From: an uncultured Clostridia bacterium
GTDB lineage: Bacteria; Bacillota; Clostridia; TANB77; CAG-508
DNA length: 64,000 nt
Reading direction: 5' to 3'
Assembly (NCBI GenBank): GCA_934130085.1
Contig: CAKOXK010000004.1
Coordinates: 39,083-103,082, forward strand
The notes beneath the pieces were generated by a model. It worked only from the letters and a program-made list of their open reading frames with translations, made no database searches and was not told the DNA's origin. Both the position numbers and the translations under genes were made by a program. Positions 31,248-39,535 of this stretch are shown here, piece after piece (within the stretch, counting starts at the first letter, position 1; every line of letters starts with the position of its first letter).

Positions 31248-32534
31248 ATGACAATATTAGTAACTGGAGGAGCAGGTTTTATTGGCTCCCACACTGTATG
31301 TGAATTATTAAATGCAGGTAATGATGTAATAATTGTAGATAATTTAGTAAATAGTAAAATAGAAACAATTGATTATATAAAGGAGATAACTCATAAAGAC
31401 GTCAAATTTTATAAAGAAGATATCTTAAATAAAGATGCATTAAATAAGATATTTGACGAGAACAAAATAGATGAAGTTATTCATTTTGCAGCACTAAAAG
31501 CAGTAGGGGAATCAGTAGAAAAGCCAATTGAATACTATGAAAACAATATAATTGGAACTTTGAATCTTGTAGATGTTATGAGAAAACATAATATAAAAAA
31601 GATAGTATTTAGCTCATCTGCAACAGTATATGGAAACCCAAAAAGAGTACCAATAAAAGAAACAGATGAAACTGGAAATGCAACAAACCCTTATGGTGAA
31701 ACAAAGGTAATGATTGAAAGAATTTTAAATGATATTTATGTATCAGATCACGAATGGAGCATAATTTTGTTAAGATACTTTAATCCAATTGGTGCACATG
31801 AGAGTGGTTTACTAGGAGAATCACCTAACGGAATTCCAAATAATTTAATGCCATACATTAACCAAGTAGCATTAGGAAAATTAGACCATCTTAGAGTATT
31901 TGGAAATGATTATGATACACCTGATGGTACTGGAGTTAGAGATTATATACATGTTGTAGATTTAGCAAAAGGTCACTTAAAAGCCATTGAAAGAGCAAAT
32001 GAGATTACGGGTGTTGAAGCATATAACCTTGGTACAGGAAAAGGATATTCAGTACTTGATATTGTTAAAAACTTTGAAAAAGCCAACAATATAAAAATAA
32101 AATATGAAATAGTTCCAAGAAGAGCTGGTGATATAGCAACTTGTTATGCTGACCCTGAAAAAGCATACAGAATTCTTCATTGGAAGGCTGAAAAGAGCTT
32201 AGAAGATATGTGCAAAGACTCTTGGAAGTTTACTAAAATGCAAATGAAAAAAGAAGAAATGAAAAAAGAAGAAAATAATACTGAAAGAGAAAAAAATGTA
32301 AAAGAAGAAAGAGCACAAAAAGAAAAAGGTGTTACAATTATAGCACTTGCTGTTTCAATTATTGTACTAATAATTCTTGCTGGAGTTTCAATAAAATTTG
32401 GAACAGACGCAGAAAATGGTGTAATTCAAGAGGTAAGTAATCAAGTTGAAACACAAAACAAATTGGTAAAAAACGAAACATCTCAAATCAATTCAGTATT
32501 ACTTAATCAGGAGAAAGACTGGGGTATAAGATAA
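31248..32534 (+). CDS. galE: UDP-glucose 4-epimerase with a C-terminal pilin-like membrane tail
   Basis: Residues 1-330 are a complete GalE: NAD-binding TGGAGFIGSHTV, the conserved SSSATVYGNP, the catalytic YxxxK in NPYGETK, and AYNLGTGKGYSVLDI. It interconverts UDP-glucose and UDP-galactose. The protein runs on to 428 aa. A Lys/Glu linker (about 331-360) leads to EKGVTIIALAVSIIVLIILA, the same prepilin-type segment seen in the protein at 5841, and a polar end. GalE is normally about 330-340 aa and cytosolic, so this is an unusual fusion. There is no internal ribosome binding site to suggest a second start. AAGGAGA precedes the ATG. The stop overlaps the rsmE start by 1 nt. Confidence 0.9.
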   Translation: MTILVTGGAGFIGSHTVCELLNAGNDVIIVDNLVNSKIETIDYIKEITHKDVKFYKEDILNKDALNKIFDENKIDEVIHFAALKAVGESVEKPIEYYENNIIGTLNLVDVMRKHNIKKIVFSSSATVYGNPKRVPIKETDETGNATNPYGETKVMIERILNDIYVSDHEWSIILLRYFNPIGAHESGLLGESPNGIPNNLMPYINQVALGKLDHLRVFGNDYDTPDGTGVRDYIHVVDLAKGHLKAIERANEITGVEAYNLGTGKGYSVLDIVKNFEKANNIKIKYEIVPRRAGDIATCYADPEKAYRILHWKAEKSLEDMCKDSWKFTKMQMKKEEMKKEENNTEREKNVKEERAQKEKGVTIIALAVSIIVLIILAGVSIKFGTDAENGVIQEVSNQVETQNKLVKNETSQINSVLLNQEKDWGIR

Positions 32535-33262
32535 TGTACAATTTTTTTGTGACAGATGAGCAAATAAAAGATAATAAAGTTACAATAAAAGGAGGGGATT
32601 ATAATCATATTGCAAATGTTCTTAGAATGAAAGAAAAAGATAGATTTTTTGTATGTAATAAGGACAATGCAAGCAGTTATTTAGTTGAAATTCAAAATAT
32701 TGATAAGAATGAAGTAATATGCAAGATTATATCTGAGAATGAATCATCAGAATCAAAAGTAAACATAACTATTTTTCAAGGAATTCCTAAAACAGACAAA
32801 ATGGAAATTATAATTCAAAAAGCAGTAGAATTAGGTGTTTCTAATATATATCCTGTTGCAATGAAAAATTGTGTCGGAAGAATAAAAGATGAAAACAAGA
32901 AAATATCTAGATGGCAGACTATATCAGAAGCATCAGCAAAACAAAGTAAAAGAAATATAGTTCCAAAAATTGAAAACCAAATAAATATTCAAGAGTTATG
33001 TAAAAAGATTAAAGAATATGACTTGTCAATATTAGCTTATGAGAATGAAAAGACCTTAAACTTAAGACAGCTTTTAAAAAAGAACAAGAATATAAATAAT
33101 TTAGCAATAATAATTGGTCCAGAAGGTGGATTTGACGAAAAAGAAGTTACTGAACTAGAAGATGCTGGGGCAATTTCATGTTCAATTGGAAAAAGAATTT
33201 TAAGATGTGAAACTGCTTCAATAGCACTGCTAAGTATGATAATGTATGAATTTGAGTTCTAA
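32534..33262 (+). CDS. rsmE: 16S rRNA (uracil-1498-N3)-methyltransferase RsmE
   Basis: 242 aa SPOUT-class methyltransferase that modifies U1498 in the ribosome's decoding centre. The N-terminal PUA-like domain has GGDYNHIANVLRMKEKD. The knotted SAM site is given by IIIGPEGGFDEKEV and RCETASIALLSMIMY, both hallmarks of RsmE. The start ATG overlaps the galE stop by 1 nt (TAATG), so translation is probably coupled. Ordinary length and intact. Confidence 0.93.
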   Translation: MYNFFVTDEQIKDNKVTIKGGDYNHIANVLRMKEKDRFFVCNKDNASSYLVEIQNIDKNEVICKIISENESSESKVNITIFQGIPKTDKMEIIIQKAVELGVSNIYPVAMKNCVGRIKDENKKISRWQTISEASAKQSKRNIVPKIENQINIQELCKKIKEYDLSILAYENEKTLNLRQLLKKNKNINNLAIIIGPEGGFDEKEVTELEDAGAISCSIGKRILRCETASIALLSMIMYEFEF

Positions 33263-33277
33263 AAGGAGATTTATTTT

Positions 33278-33877
33278 ATGAAGGATGTTGAAAATAAAGA
33301 AGAAACAAAGAAAAGTAGAAAAAAACAAGATACTATTGAAAATGAGAATAATGCAAAAGAAAATAATATAAAAGAAAATGACAAAGACAAACAAGATTTA
33401 GAAAAGAATGAAGAAGGCAGGAAGAAAGAAAACGATATTAGTGAAGAAAAATTAAATAAAATAAAGAATGAAATAAAAAACAATAAGAAGAGTAGTAAAT
33501 TGTCAGATAATGAAAAATCAGCTAGAAGAAAAGCTCTTGCAAATATTGCCATGGGAGTATGTTTGATTTTTTATTATGACTTGATTTTAATGGGGGCATG
33601 TAAATTGCCTACAATTGAATATCTAACAGATTTAAAAACATTTGTTATTTTTCAATTAATAGTTTCTTTATTCCTTTTTGAAAGGGCATTTAGAACATCA
33701 TCAAGACCTCTTAAATACGCTGGTTGCGAGCTTATTGTTAATTCTGGAATGACTCTTGTTATTTACAATCTCTTTGCAATGCAAAGTCCTGCAATTAATG
33801 TTTACGTGTCATGGTTTATTGGAATAATTGCATTTTATTACATTGTAAAGTCAATTGTAATAATAAAATTAAAGTAA
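33278..33877 (+). CDS. Four-helix membrane protein with long charged N-terminus
   Basis: 199 aa, AAAGGAG before the ATG and 15 bp after rsmE. Residues 1-85 are an extreme Lys/Glu/Asn-rich low-complexity region. Residues about 88-197 hold four hydrophobic helices (NIAMGVCLIFYYDLILMGAC; TFVIFQLIVSLFLFERAF; NSGMTLVIYNLFAM; WFIGIIAFYYIVKSIVII). No family is recognised. It is co-transcribed with galE-rsmE by spacing. A hairpin repeat copy follows it. Confidence 0.65.
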   Translation: MKDVENKEETKKSRKKQDTIENENNAKENNIKENDKDKQDLEKNEEGRKKENDISEEKLNKIKNEIKNNKKSSKLSDNEKSARRKALANIAMGVCLIFYYDLILMGACKLPTIEYLTDLKTFVIFQLIVSLFLFERAFRTSSRPLKYAGCELIVNSGMTLVIYNLFAMQSPAINVYVSWFIGIIAFYYIVKSIVIIKLK

Positions 33878-33898
33878 ATAAAAACAATTTCAAATGCA

Positions 33899-34030
33899 AA
33901 AATAAATATTATCTTGTTTTTGAAATATCGCGCAGCTTACATGCGAAGCGCGAATGGTGCAATCTTCCGACAGGTAGGTCGGAAGATTGCAGCAAGCAAG
34001 ATATGAAAAAATAATATAATATTTATTTTA
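33899..34030. repeat. Intergenic hairpin repeat (MITE-like), copy 1
   Basis: About 132 bp with AT-rich terminal inverted repeats (AATAAATATTAT / ATAATATTTATT). Inside is a perfect 14-bp stem: 33958-33971 with 33978-33991 around AGGTAG. The segment GCTTACATGCGAAGCGCGAATG equals the complement of copy 3 near 56058-56079, so this copy is inverted relative to copies 2 and 3. The remainder of 33878-34128 holds only the rpoZ promoter. Confidence 0.85.
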
Positions 34031-34066
34031 GGCAAATTTATTTTAAAAATCAATACAAAATTTGCA

Positions 34067-34095
34067 TTGACTTATATTACATAAAGTAGTAAAAT
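34067..34095 (+). promoter_or_regulatory. Promoter of rpoZ
   Basis: TTGACT (34067-34072), 17-bp spacer, TAAAAT (34090-34095), 34 bp before the start codon. Confidence 0.65.
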
Positions 34096-34128
34096 AAAAT
34101 TAGTTTACAAAAAAGGAGATATACGAAA

Positions 34129-34365
34129 ATGTTAGTTAAACCTACAGTAGCTGAATTATTAAAAAAAGTTGAAAATAGATATCGTTTAGCAATTGCAACT
34201 GCAAAACGTGCTAGACAAATTTCACAAGGAAGTGTTCCTATGATTAAGACAGATGAAAAATCACCTGTAACAATTGCCGCAGAGGAAATTAATCAAGGTG
34301 CCTTAAAGATTTACAATGAAGAACAATGGAAAGAGTTACAAAAAAGTATTAAAGATATTCAATAA
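34129..34365 (+). CDS. rpoZ: RNA polymerase omega subunit
   Basis: 78 aa. Omega binds the beta-prime C-terminus and aids polymerase assembly. The conserved core is KPTVAELLKKVENRYRLAIA then TAKRARQI, with AAEEINQGALKI in the second half. AAAGGAGA precedes the ATG. The usual neighbour gmk (guanylate kinase) is replaced here by a cytidylate-kinase-like gene 13 bp downstream. Confidence 0.92.
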   Translation: MLVKPTVAELLKKVENRYRLAIATAKRARQISQGSVPMIKTDEKSPVTIAAEEINQGALKIYNEEQWKELQKSIKDIQ

Positions 34366-34378
34366 TAAAAGAGGTACT

Positions 34379-34942
34379 ATGGAAAAGAAACATATAATTT
34401 CAATTGCAGGAGATTTAGCTAGTGGAAAGGGTACTGCCTCAAAAATTATTTCTGAAAAATTGAATTACGGAATTTATAAGAATGGTGAATTTTTTAGAAA
34501 GCTAGCTAAAGATATGAATATGGATGTTACTACATTTAACAAATATGTAGAGAGTCATCCTGAAATTGATATTCAAATTGAAAATAGCGCTAAAGAGTAC
34601 TCTAAATCTCATGATAATTTTATAATTGATGCTAGGCTTGGTTGGTATGCTGTTCCAGAGTCTTTTAAAGTCTATTTAACAGTTGATATTAATGAGGCAG
34701 CGAGAAGGGCTTTTGAAGATGCAAATAGAAAGGATACCGAGAATTTTAAGTCGATTGAGGAGCAAAAGAAAGATCTTGAGCTAAGATTTAAATTGGAAAA
34801 TGAACGCTATTTTAATTTATATAATGTTAGAAAAGAAGATCTATCAAATTATGATTTAGTAATAGATACTACAGATAAGTTGCCAGATGATATTGCTAAT
34901 GAGATAATTGAAAAGTATAATAAATGGATTAATACGTTATAA
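34379..34942 (+). CDS. Cytidylate kinase-like P-loop kinase
   Basis: 187 aa from ATG 34379 (AAGAGGTA upstream); the longer frame from 34316 overlaps rpoZ and is not used. The P-loop variant is ISIAGDLASGKGTASKIISE, followed by YGIYKNGEFFRKLAKDMNMD and FIIDARLGWYAVPESFKVYL, as in the AAA-type Cmk-like family. It probably phosphorylates CMP/dCMP or a related nucleotide. The gene lies in an apparent operon with rpoZ. Confidence 0.8.
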   Translation: MEKKHIISIAGDLASGKGTASKIISEKLNYGIYKNGEFFRKLAKDMNMDVTTFNKYVESHPEIDIQIENSAKEYSKSHDNFIIDARLGWYAVPESFKVYLTVDINEAARRAFEDANRKDTENFKSIEEQKKDLELRFKLENERYFNLYNVRKEDLSNYDLVIDTTDKLPDDIANEIIEKYNKWINTL

Positions 34943-35102
34943 AATATAAAGAAGTATTATGAAAATGTTAAAAAGAATAAAAACAATAAAGAAAAGTAAA
35001 AAAATATTGTAAAAATGTAGCAAAAAATGAACTAATTAATATGTTTGTTGTTTGCTATTTTTGTATATTTATTCTAAATTTTATATTCAAAAGGAGATTG
35101 TT

Positions 35103-35727
35103 ATTAATATTCTTAAAGTTTCTAAAAAAAGTTTTTTATATCCACAAATGTTAAAAAATATTTATCAAATTCCAGAAAATTTATATATTATTGGAGATAC
35201 TGCAAACATCAATAAAAAATGTATTTCTATAGTTGGGATGCGTGATTCAACTAAAAATGGAGAATACATAACAAGAAAGCTTGCTTATAATCTTGCTAAA
35301 AAGGGCTATGTAATTGTAAGTGGCTTGGCAAAGGGAATAGATAGAAATGCGCATATTGGTGCTTTAATGGCTAATGGAAGAACAATTGCTGTTTTAGGGC
35401 ATGGCCTTGATAGAATATATCCTAAAGAAAATACAATTCTAGCAAAGCAAATATTAAGAAAGAGAGGAACTCTAGTAACAGAATATAGTATTTTTGATAA
35501 AATTATCCCAAGTAATTTTGTTGCGAGAAATAGGATTATTAGCCGGATTATCTTATGCAACAATTGTTATTGAGGCGAAGGAGAAAAGTGGGGCCTTGAT
35601 TACTGCTGACTTTGCTTTAGAGCAGGGTAGAGAAGTATATGCAATACCGGGAAATATAGGTGATGAATGCCATGTAGGGTGTAATAAGTTAATAAAAGAA
35701 GGCGCTAATATATTAATACAAGTATAA
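35103..35727 (+). pseudogene. dprA: DprA/Smf DNA-processing protein, frameshifted; ATT in start position
   Basis: DprA loads RecA on incoming single-stranded DNA. The first frame carries KKCISIVGMRDSTKNGEYIT, VIVSGLAKGIDRNAHIGAL, GRTIAVLGHGLDRIYPKEN and SNFVARNRII. One extra C near 35543-35545 (ATTAGCCGGATT) moves the rest to the +1 frame, which reads GLSYATIVIEAKEKSGALIT then GREVYAIPGNIGDECHVGCN. The joined protein would be about 207 aa, the short DprA form without an N-terminal SAM-like domain. AAAAGGAG at 35089-35096 is placed for ATT 35103, with no ATG, GTG or TTG in frame nearby. Confidence 0.8.
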
Positions 35728-35883
35728 TTTATAATAGCATTGAAGAAAAAATTTTTAAGTAATAGCACAGGTTAAAATGAGTAAAAATAAAGTGTTTTTA
35801 TATTGTGTTATTTTTCTTTTTGTAATATAATATATTTGCTAGATTTTCGAATAAAAACTTAAATCTGGAAAGGAAATAATTAT

Positions 35884-38532
35884 ATGAATAATAAAAAAGG
35901 GTCTCATGCAAAAGATGAGAGCAAGAAAAATAAAGATTTAATAAAAGAGAATGAAAAAAAGCAAAAAGAAAATAAAAAGGGTAAGGATAAGAAACATAGA
36001 AAACTTAAATTGTTTTTAAAAATCTTTTTTGCAATACTTGTTCTAATTGTAATTGTTTGCGCAGCAACGATATTTGCAATATTCAAAACTGATAAGTGGG
36101 CTATAACTGAAGAACAATTATTAAGCGTAAATGGTGCAAAGATTTATGATAAAGACGGCAATGAAATTGTTACGCTAACGGGTGATGAAATAAATAAAAA
36201 AGTTGAATTAAATGAAATGGGTAAGATACCCGATGCATTTATTTCAATTGAAGATGAGCGTTTTTATGACCATAAAGGTATTGATATTAAAAGAACTGCT
36301 CATGCTGTTGTTGATTATATACTTTCAGGTGGAAAATCTAAATTTGGTGGAAGTACTATAACTCAGCAACTTGTTAAGATTACTATGCAAGATACTGATC
36401 GTACAGGTATTGCAGGAATTCAAAGAAAAATAAGGGAATGGTCAAGAGCATATCAACTTGAAAAAATGCTTAACAAGGACCAAATTTTACAAAGATATTT
36501 AAACAGAATTTATTTAGGTTCATCAGGTGGACTTGAAGTTAGAGGAGTTGAATCTGCAGCAAACTATTATTTTAACAAGAGTGCAAAGGATTTAAGTGTT
36601 GCTGAAAGTGCATTTATAGCTGGAATTAACCATTCACCAGCAAATTACAATCCATTCACATCAAAGACAGATATAACAGACAAAATAAAATCAAGAACTT
36701 TAACTGTACTTAAGAAAATGAACAGCCTAGGAAAGATAAGTGATGATGATTATAAAACAGCAGTTGATGAAACTAATGAAGGACTTAAGTTTGAAGAAGG
36801 AAATGTTTCAAACGGTAAGAGTGATTTATCATTCCATGCAGCAGCTGCAATAAATCAAATAGCAAAAGAACTAGCTGCAAGAGATGATATAAAATATGAT
36901 GAGGCAAGAGAATTATTAATTAATAGCGGATACTCAATCTACACAACTGTAGATCAATCGATACAATCAAAAATGGAAGAAGTATTTACTGATGGAAAAT
37001 ATAAAGTAAATGGAACTCAAGCAGAACATCCTAGTGAAGATCATAGTGGTCAATCAGCAATGTGTGTAATCGAACCTTCAACGGGATATGTTGTTGGCGA
37101 AGTAGGGGGTCTGGGTGATGATTTAAATACTCTTGGTTTAAATAGAGGATTAACATCAAGACAGGGCGGCTCAGCATTCAAACCACTTGTTACAATTGCT
37201 CCAGGACTTGAAAACAAAATAATTACTGCAGCAACATTATTTTATGATACTAGAACAACCTTCGGAGGAAAGTATACTGTATCAAGTTACAATCATGGAA
37301 TTGAAAATATGAGACAAATACTTACAAAATCTTGCAATGTTCCCGAGGTTAAACTTCTTTCAATTATGGGCATAAATAAATCCCAAGAATTTTTAAGCAG
37401 TATTGGAATTGATGTTGATGGGAATAGTGCAGGTTTAAGTATGTCACTTGGAACAGTTGATGTTTCTCCTTTACAAATGGCTGCGGGCTATGCAATGATT
37501 GCTAATAAAGGAGAATATATTGAGCCAACATTCTACACAAAAGTTACTGATGACAAAGGAAACACAATAATTGAATCAAAACAAGATAAGAAAAGAGTAA
37601 TGTCTGAAGAAAATGCGTATATTGAAGAATCACTTCTTACAGGACCTGTAAAAAGTGGAGGTACAGCAGCATCATTTAATGGCTTTTTAGGCAGTATGGA
37701 TGTTGCAGGTAAAACAGGTACAACAGAAACAGCTGGAGATAGATGGTTCTGCGGAATGACACCTTATTATGCGGGTGCATGTTGGTACGGAAATGATAAT
37801 AATAATGGGTCATTCAGAGGAGGAAACCCTGCAGCAACAGTTTGGTTTAATTGCATGAAAAAGATACATCAAGATTTAGAAGTCAAGTCCTTTGAAAAGC
37901 CAGGTGGAATTGTAACGGTTAAAATCTGTAAAGCAACTGGCAGAAAGGCAACAGATAAATGTTCTGATACATATTCAGAAATATTCTCTAAAGATTCAAT
38001 ACCAGAAGATTGCGATGGACATAATACAGTTAAGATTTGCAAAGATACTGGAAAAATTGCTACAGAATTTTGTCAAAATACTGAAGATAAAACTTATGGA
38101 GTAGTAATTGATACAGAAAAAGATGCAAATTGGTCACCAAAGCTTTCTGGAACAGAAGCACCAACAGATACATGTGATGTACATACAAGCGCACCAAAAA
38201 TAAATGTTCCTTCAATTGTAGGAAAAACACAAGAACAAGCAACTAAAGAACTACAAGCAGCAGGATTCAAAGTAAAAGTTACAAAGAGTGACGATAAAAA
38301 CAAATCAAAAGGAATCGTTCTTTCTCAGAGTGAAAAAAAGGCTGTTAAAGGCGCTGAAATTACAATTGTTGTAAATCAATATGATGGTGGTAAAAAGAAT
38401 GAGTCCAACAAAACAAATACAGGAAAGAATAATACTACAACAGAAAAACCATCAAAAAATGAGAATACAACATCAAAGCCTAAAAACACAGTTAACAATG
38501 CTAATACAAGCTCTCAAAATAAAACAACATAG
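35884..38532 (+). CDS. Class A penicillin-binding protein (PBP1A family) with PASTA domain
   Basis: Bifunctional peptidoglycan synthase of 882 aa. A highly charged cytoplasmic tail (1-40) is followed by a TM helix (about 42-66). The GT51 glycosyltransferase domain has EDERFYDHKGID, KFGGSTITQQLVK and the catalytic Glu. The transpeptidase motifs are SAFK (about residue 429), SCN (about 481) and KTGT (about 608). One PASTA domain (about 773-838) begins NVPSIVGKTQEQATKELQAA. A Lys/Asn/Thr-rich tail ends the protein. GGAAAGGA precedes the ATG. 35728-35883 has no gene. It works with MreB-directed wall growth. Confidence 0.95.
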   Translation: MNNKKGSHAKDESKKNKDLIKENEKKQKENKKGKDKKHRKLKLFLKIFFAILVLIVIVCAATIFAIFKTDKWAITEEQLLSVNGAKIYDKDGNEIVTLTGDEINKKVELNEMGKIPDAFISIEDERFYDHKGIDIKRTAHAVVDYILSGGKSKFGGSTITQQLVKITMQDTDRTGIAGIQRKIREWSRAYQLEKMLNKDQILQRYLNRIYLGSSGGLEVRGVESAANYYFNKSAKDLSVAESAFIAGINHSPANYNPFTSKTDITDKIKSRTLTVLKKMNSLGKISDDDYKTAVDETNEGLKFEEGNVSNGKSDLSFHAAAAINQIAKELAARDDIKYDEARELLINSGYSIYTTVDQSIQSKMEEVFTDGKYKVNGTQAEHPSEDHSGQSAMCVIEPSTGYVVGEVGGLGDDLNTLGLNRGLTSRQGGSAFKPLVTIAPGLENKIITAATLFYDTRTTFGGKYTVSSYNHGIENMRQILTKSCNVPEVKLLSIMGINKSQEFLSSIGIDVDGNSAGLSMSLGTVDVSPLQMAAGYAMIANKGEYIEPTFYTKVTDDKGNTIIESKQDKKRVMSEENAYIEESLLTGPVKSGGTAASFNGFLGSMDVAGKTGTTETAGDRWFCGMTPYYAGACWYGNDNNNGSFRGGNPAATVWFNCMKKIHQDLEVKSFEKPGGIVTVKICKATGRKATDKCSDTYSEIFSKDSIPEDCDGHNTVKICKDTGKIATEFCQNTEDKTYGVVIDTEKDANWSPKLSGTEAPTDTCDVHTSAPKINVPSIVGKTQEQATKELQAAGFKVKVTKSDDKNKSKGIVLSQSEKKAVKGAEITIVVNQYDGGKKNESNKTNTGKNNTTTEKPSKNENTTSKPKNTVNNANTSSQNKTT

Positions 38533-38564
38533 TAAAAAAGAAACAGAAAGGCTTTTTTATAGTA

Positions 38565-39497
38565 ATGGAAAAAGAAAATGATAAAAGAACAAAGTTAAGC
38601 TTTTTTAAAAGATTTAAACTAAGTTTAATAAATCTTGAGCAATATCATATAATTGCAGAGGAAACAATACCAAGAAGTATAAAATATTTACTAATAATGT
38701 TTCTGATTTTTGCATGTATTACTGCAATGGTAACGACAATCCAATCTAAAAAAACACTTAATGAGGTTACAAAAAAGCTTGAAAATATATCTGATTTTAA
38801 AATAGAAAATGATGAATTTTCTATTGAATCAGATGAAAAAGTTATGATTGAAAATAATGACTTAATTAAAATTAGATTGCTATTTGATAATAGTGAAGAT
38901 ACAGAAAAATACATGCAAAATGGCTCTGATAAATATGATGGAACCGAGATAATTTTTACTAAAACAAGATTGATTGTAAAAAGTGATAGTGAAAAAACAA
39001 TTGAATTCGGTTATGACATAATAACAGATAAATTATCAGACAAAAATATAAATAAAGAGAAAATAATTAATTTCTTACAAAATAGAAGTGAACTATATTT
39101 TTCAATATTTACTTATGTATTCATATTTATATTTACAATTTATTTTACTACAGGCTTGATCGATGTGTTTTGCCTAGCATTATTAGGATATATTGTATCA
39201 AGAATGGTAAAGCTACCATTAAAGTTTTTTGCAGTTTTCTCAATGGCTGCATCTTCAATGACACTTCCAATAATATTGAATCTTGTATATTTAATTGCAA
39301 GAATATTTACTGGATTTGAAATGAGTAAATTTCAATTAATGTACACATTAGTGTCATATATTTATATAATTTCGGCAATATTAATACTACGTTCAAATCT
39401 TATAAAAACAAATTTTAAGATTGAAGAAAAGATAAAAAAGAAAATTGAAAATAAAGACGATGCAAATAATGAAACAGATGCAAACGAGAGCAACTGA
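38565..39497 (+). CDS. DUF1189 membrane protein
   Basis: 310 aa. An N-terminal amphipathic start (SFFKRFKLSLINLEQYHIIA) and first TM helix (about 45-62) precede an external domain (about 65-190). A cluster of four hydrophobic helices (about 180-285) ends in a charged Lys/Asp/Asn tail. This arrangement is that of DUF1189 (YbgE/MalA-type) proteins of Firmicutes, whose function is unclear and envelope-related. It lies 33 bp after the PBP gene and 39 bp before ftsH. Confidence 0.75.
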   Translation: MEKENDKRTKLSFFKRFKLSLINLEQYHIIAEETIPRSIKYLLIMFLIFACITAMVTTIQSKKTLNEVTKKLENISDFKIENDEFSIESDEKVMIENNDLIKIRLLFDNSEDTEKYMQNGSDKYDGTEIIFTKTRLIVKSDSEKTIEFGYDIITDKLSDKNINKEKIINFLQNRSELYFSIFTYVFIFIFTIYFTTGLIDVFCLALLGYIVSRMVKLPLKFFAVFSMAASSMTLPIILNLVYLIARIFTGFEMSKFQLMYTLVSYIYIISAILILRSNLIKTNFKIEEKIKKKIENKDDANNETDANESN

Positions 39498-39535
39498 TAA
39501 TTTAATGGATAAAGAAAAAGCGAGGTAGATTTTTG

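Noticed and set aside
34316..34378. Longer start of the cytidylate-kinase-like gene
   Set aside because: The extra residues overlap rpoZ in another frame and look non-coding; ATG 34379 has the ribosome binding site and a normal family N-terminus.
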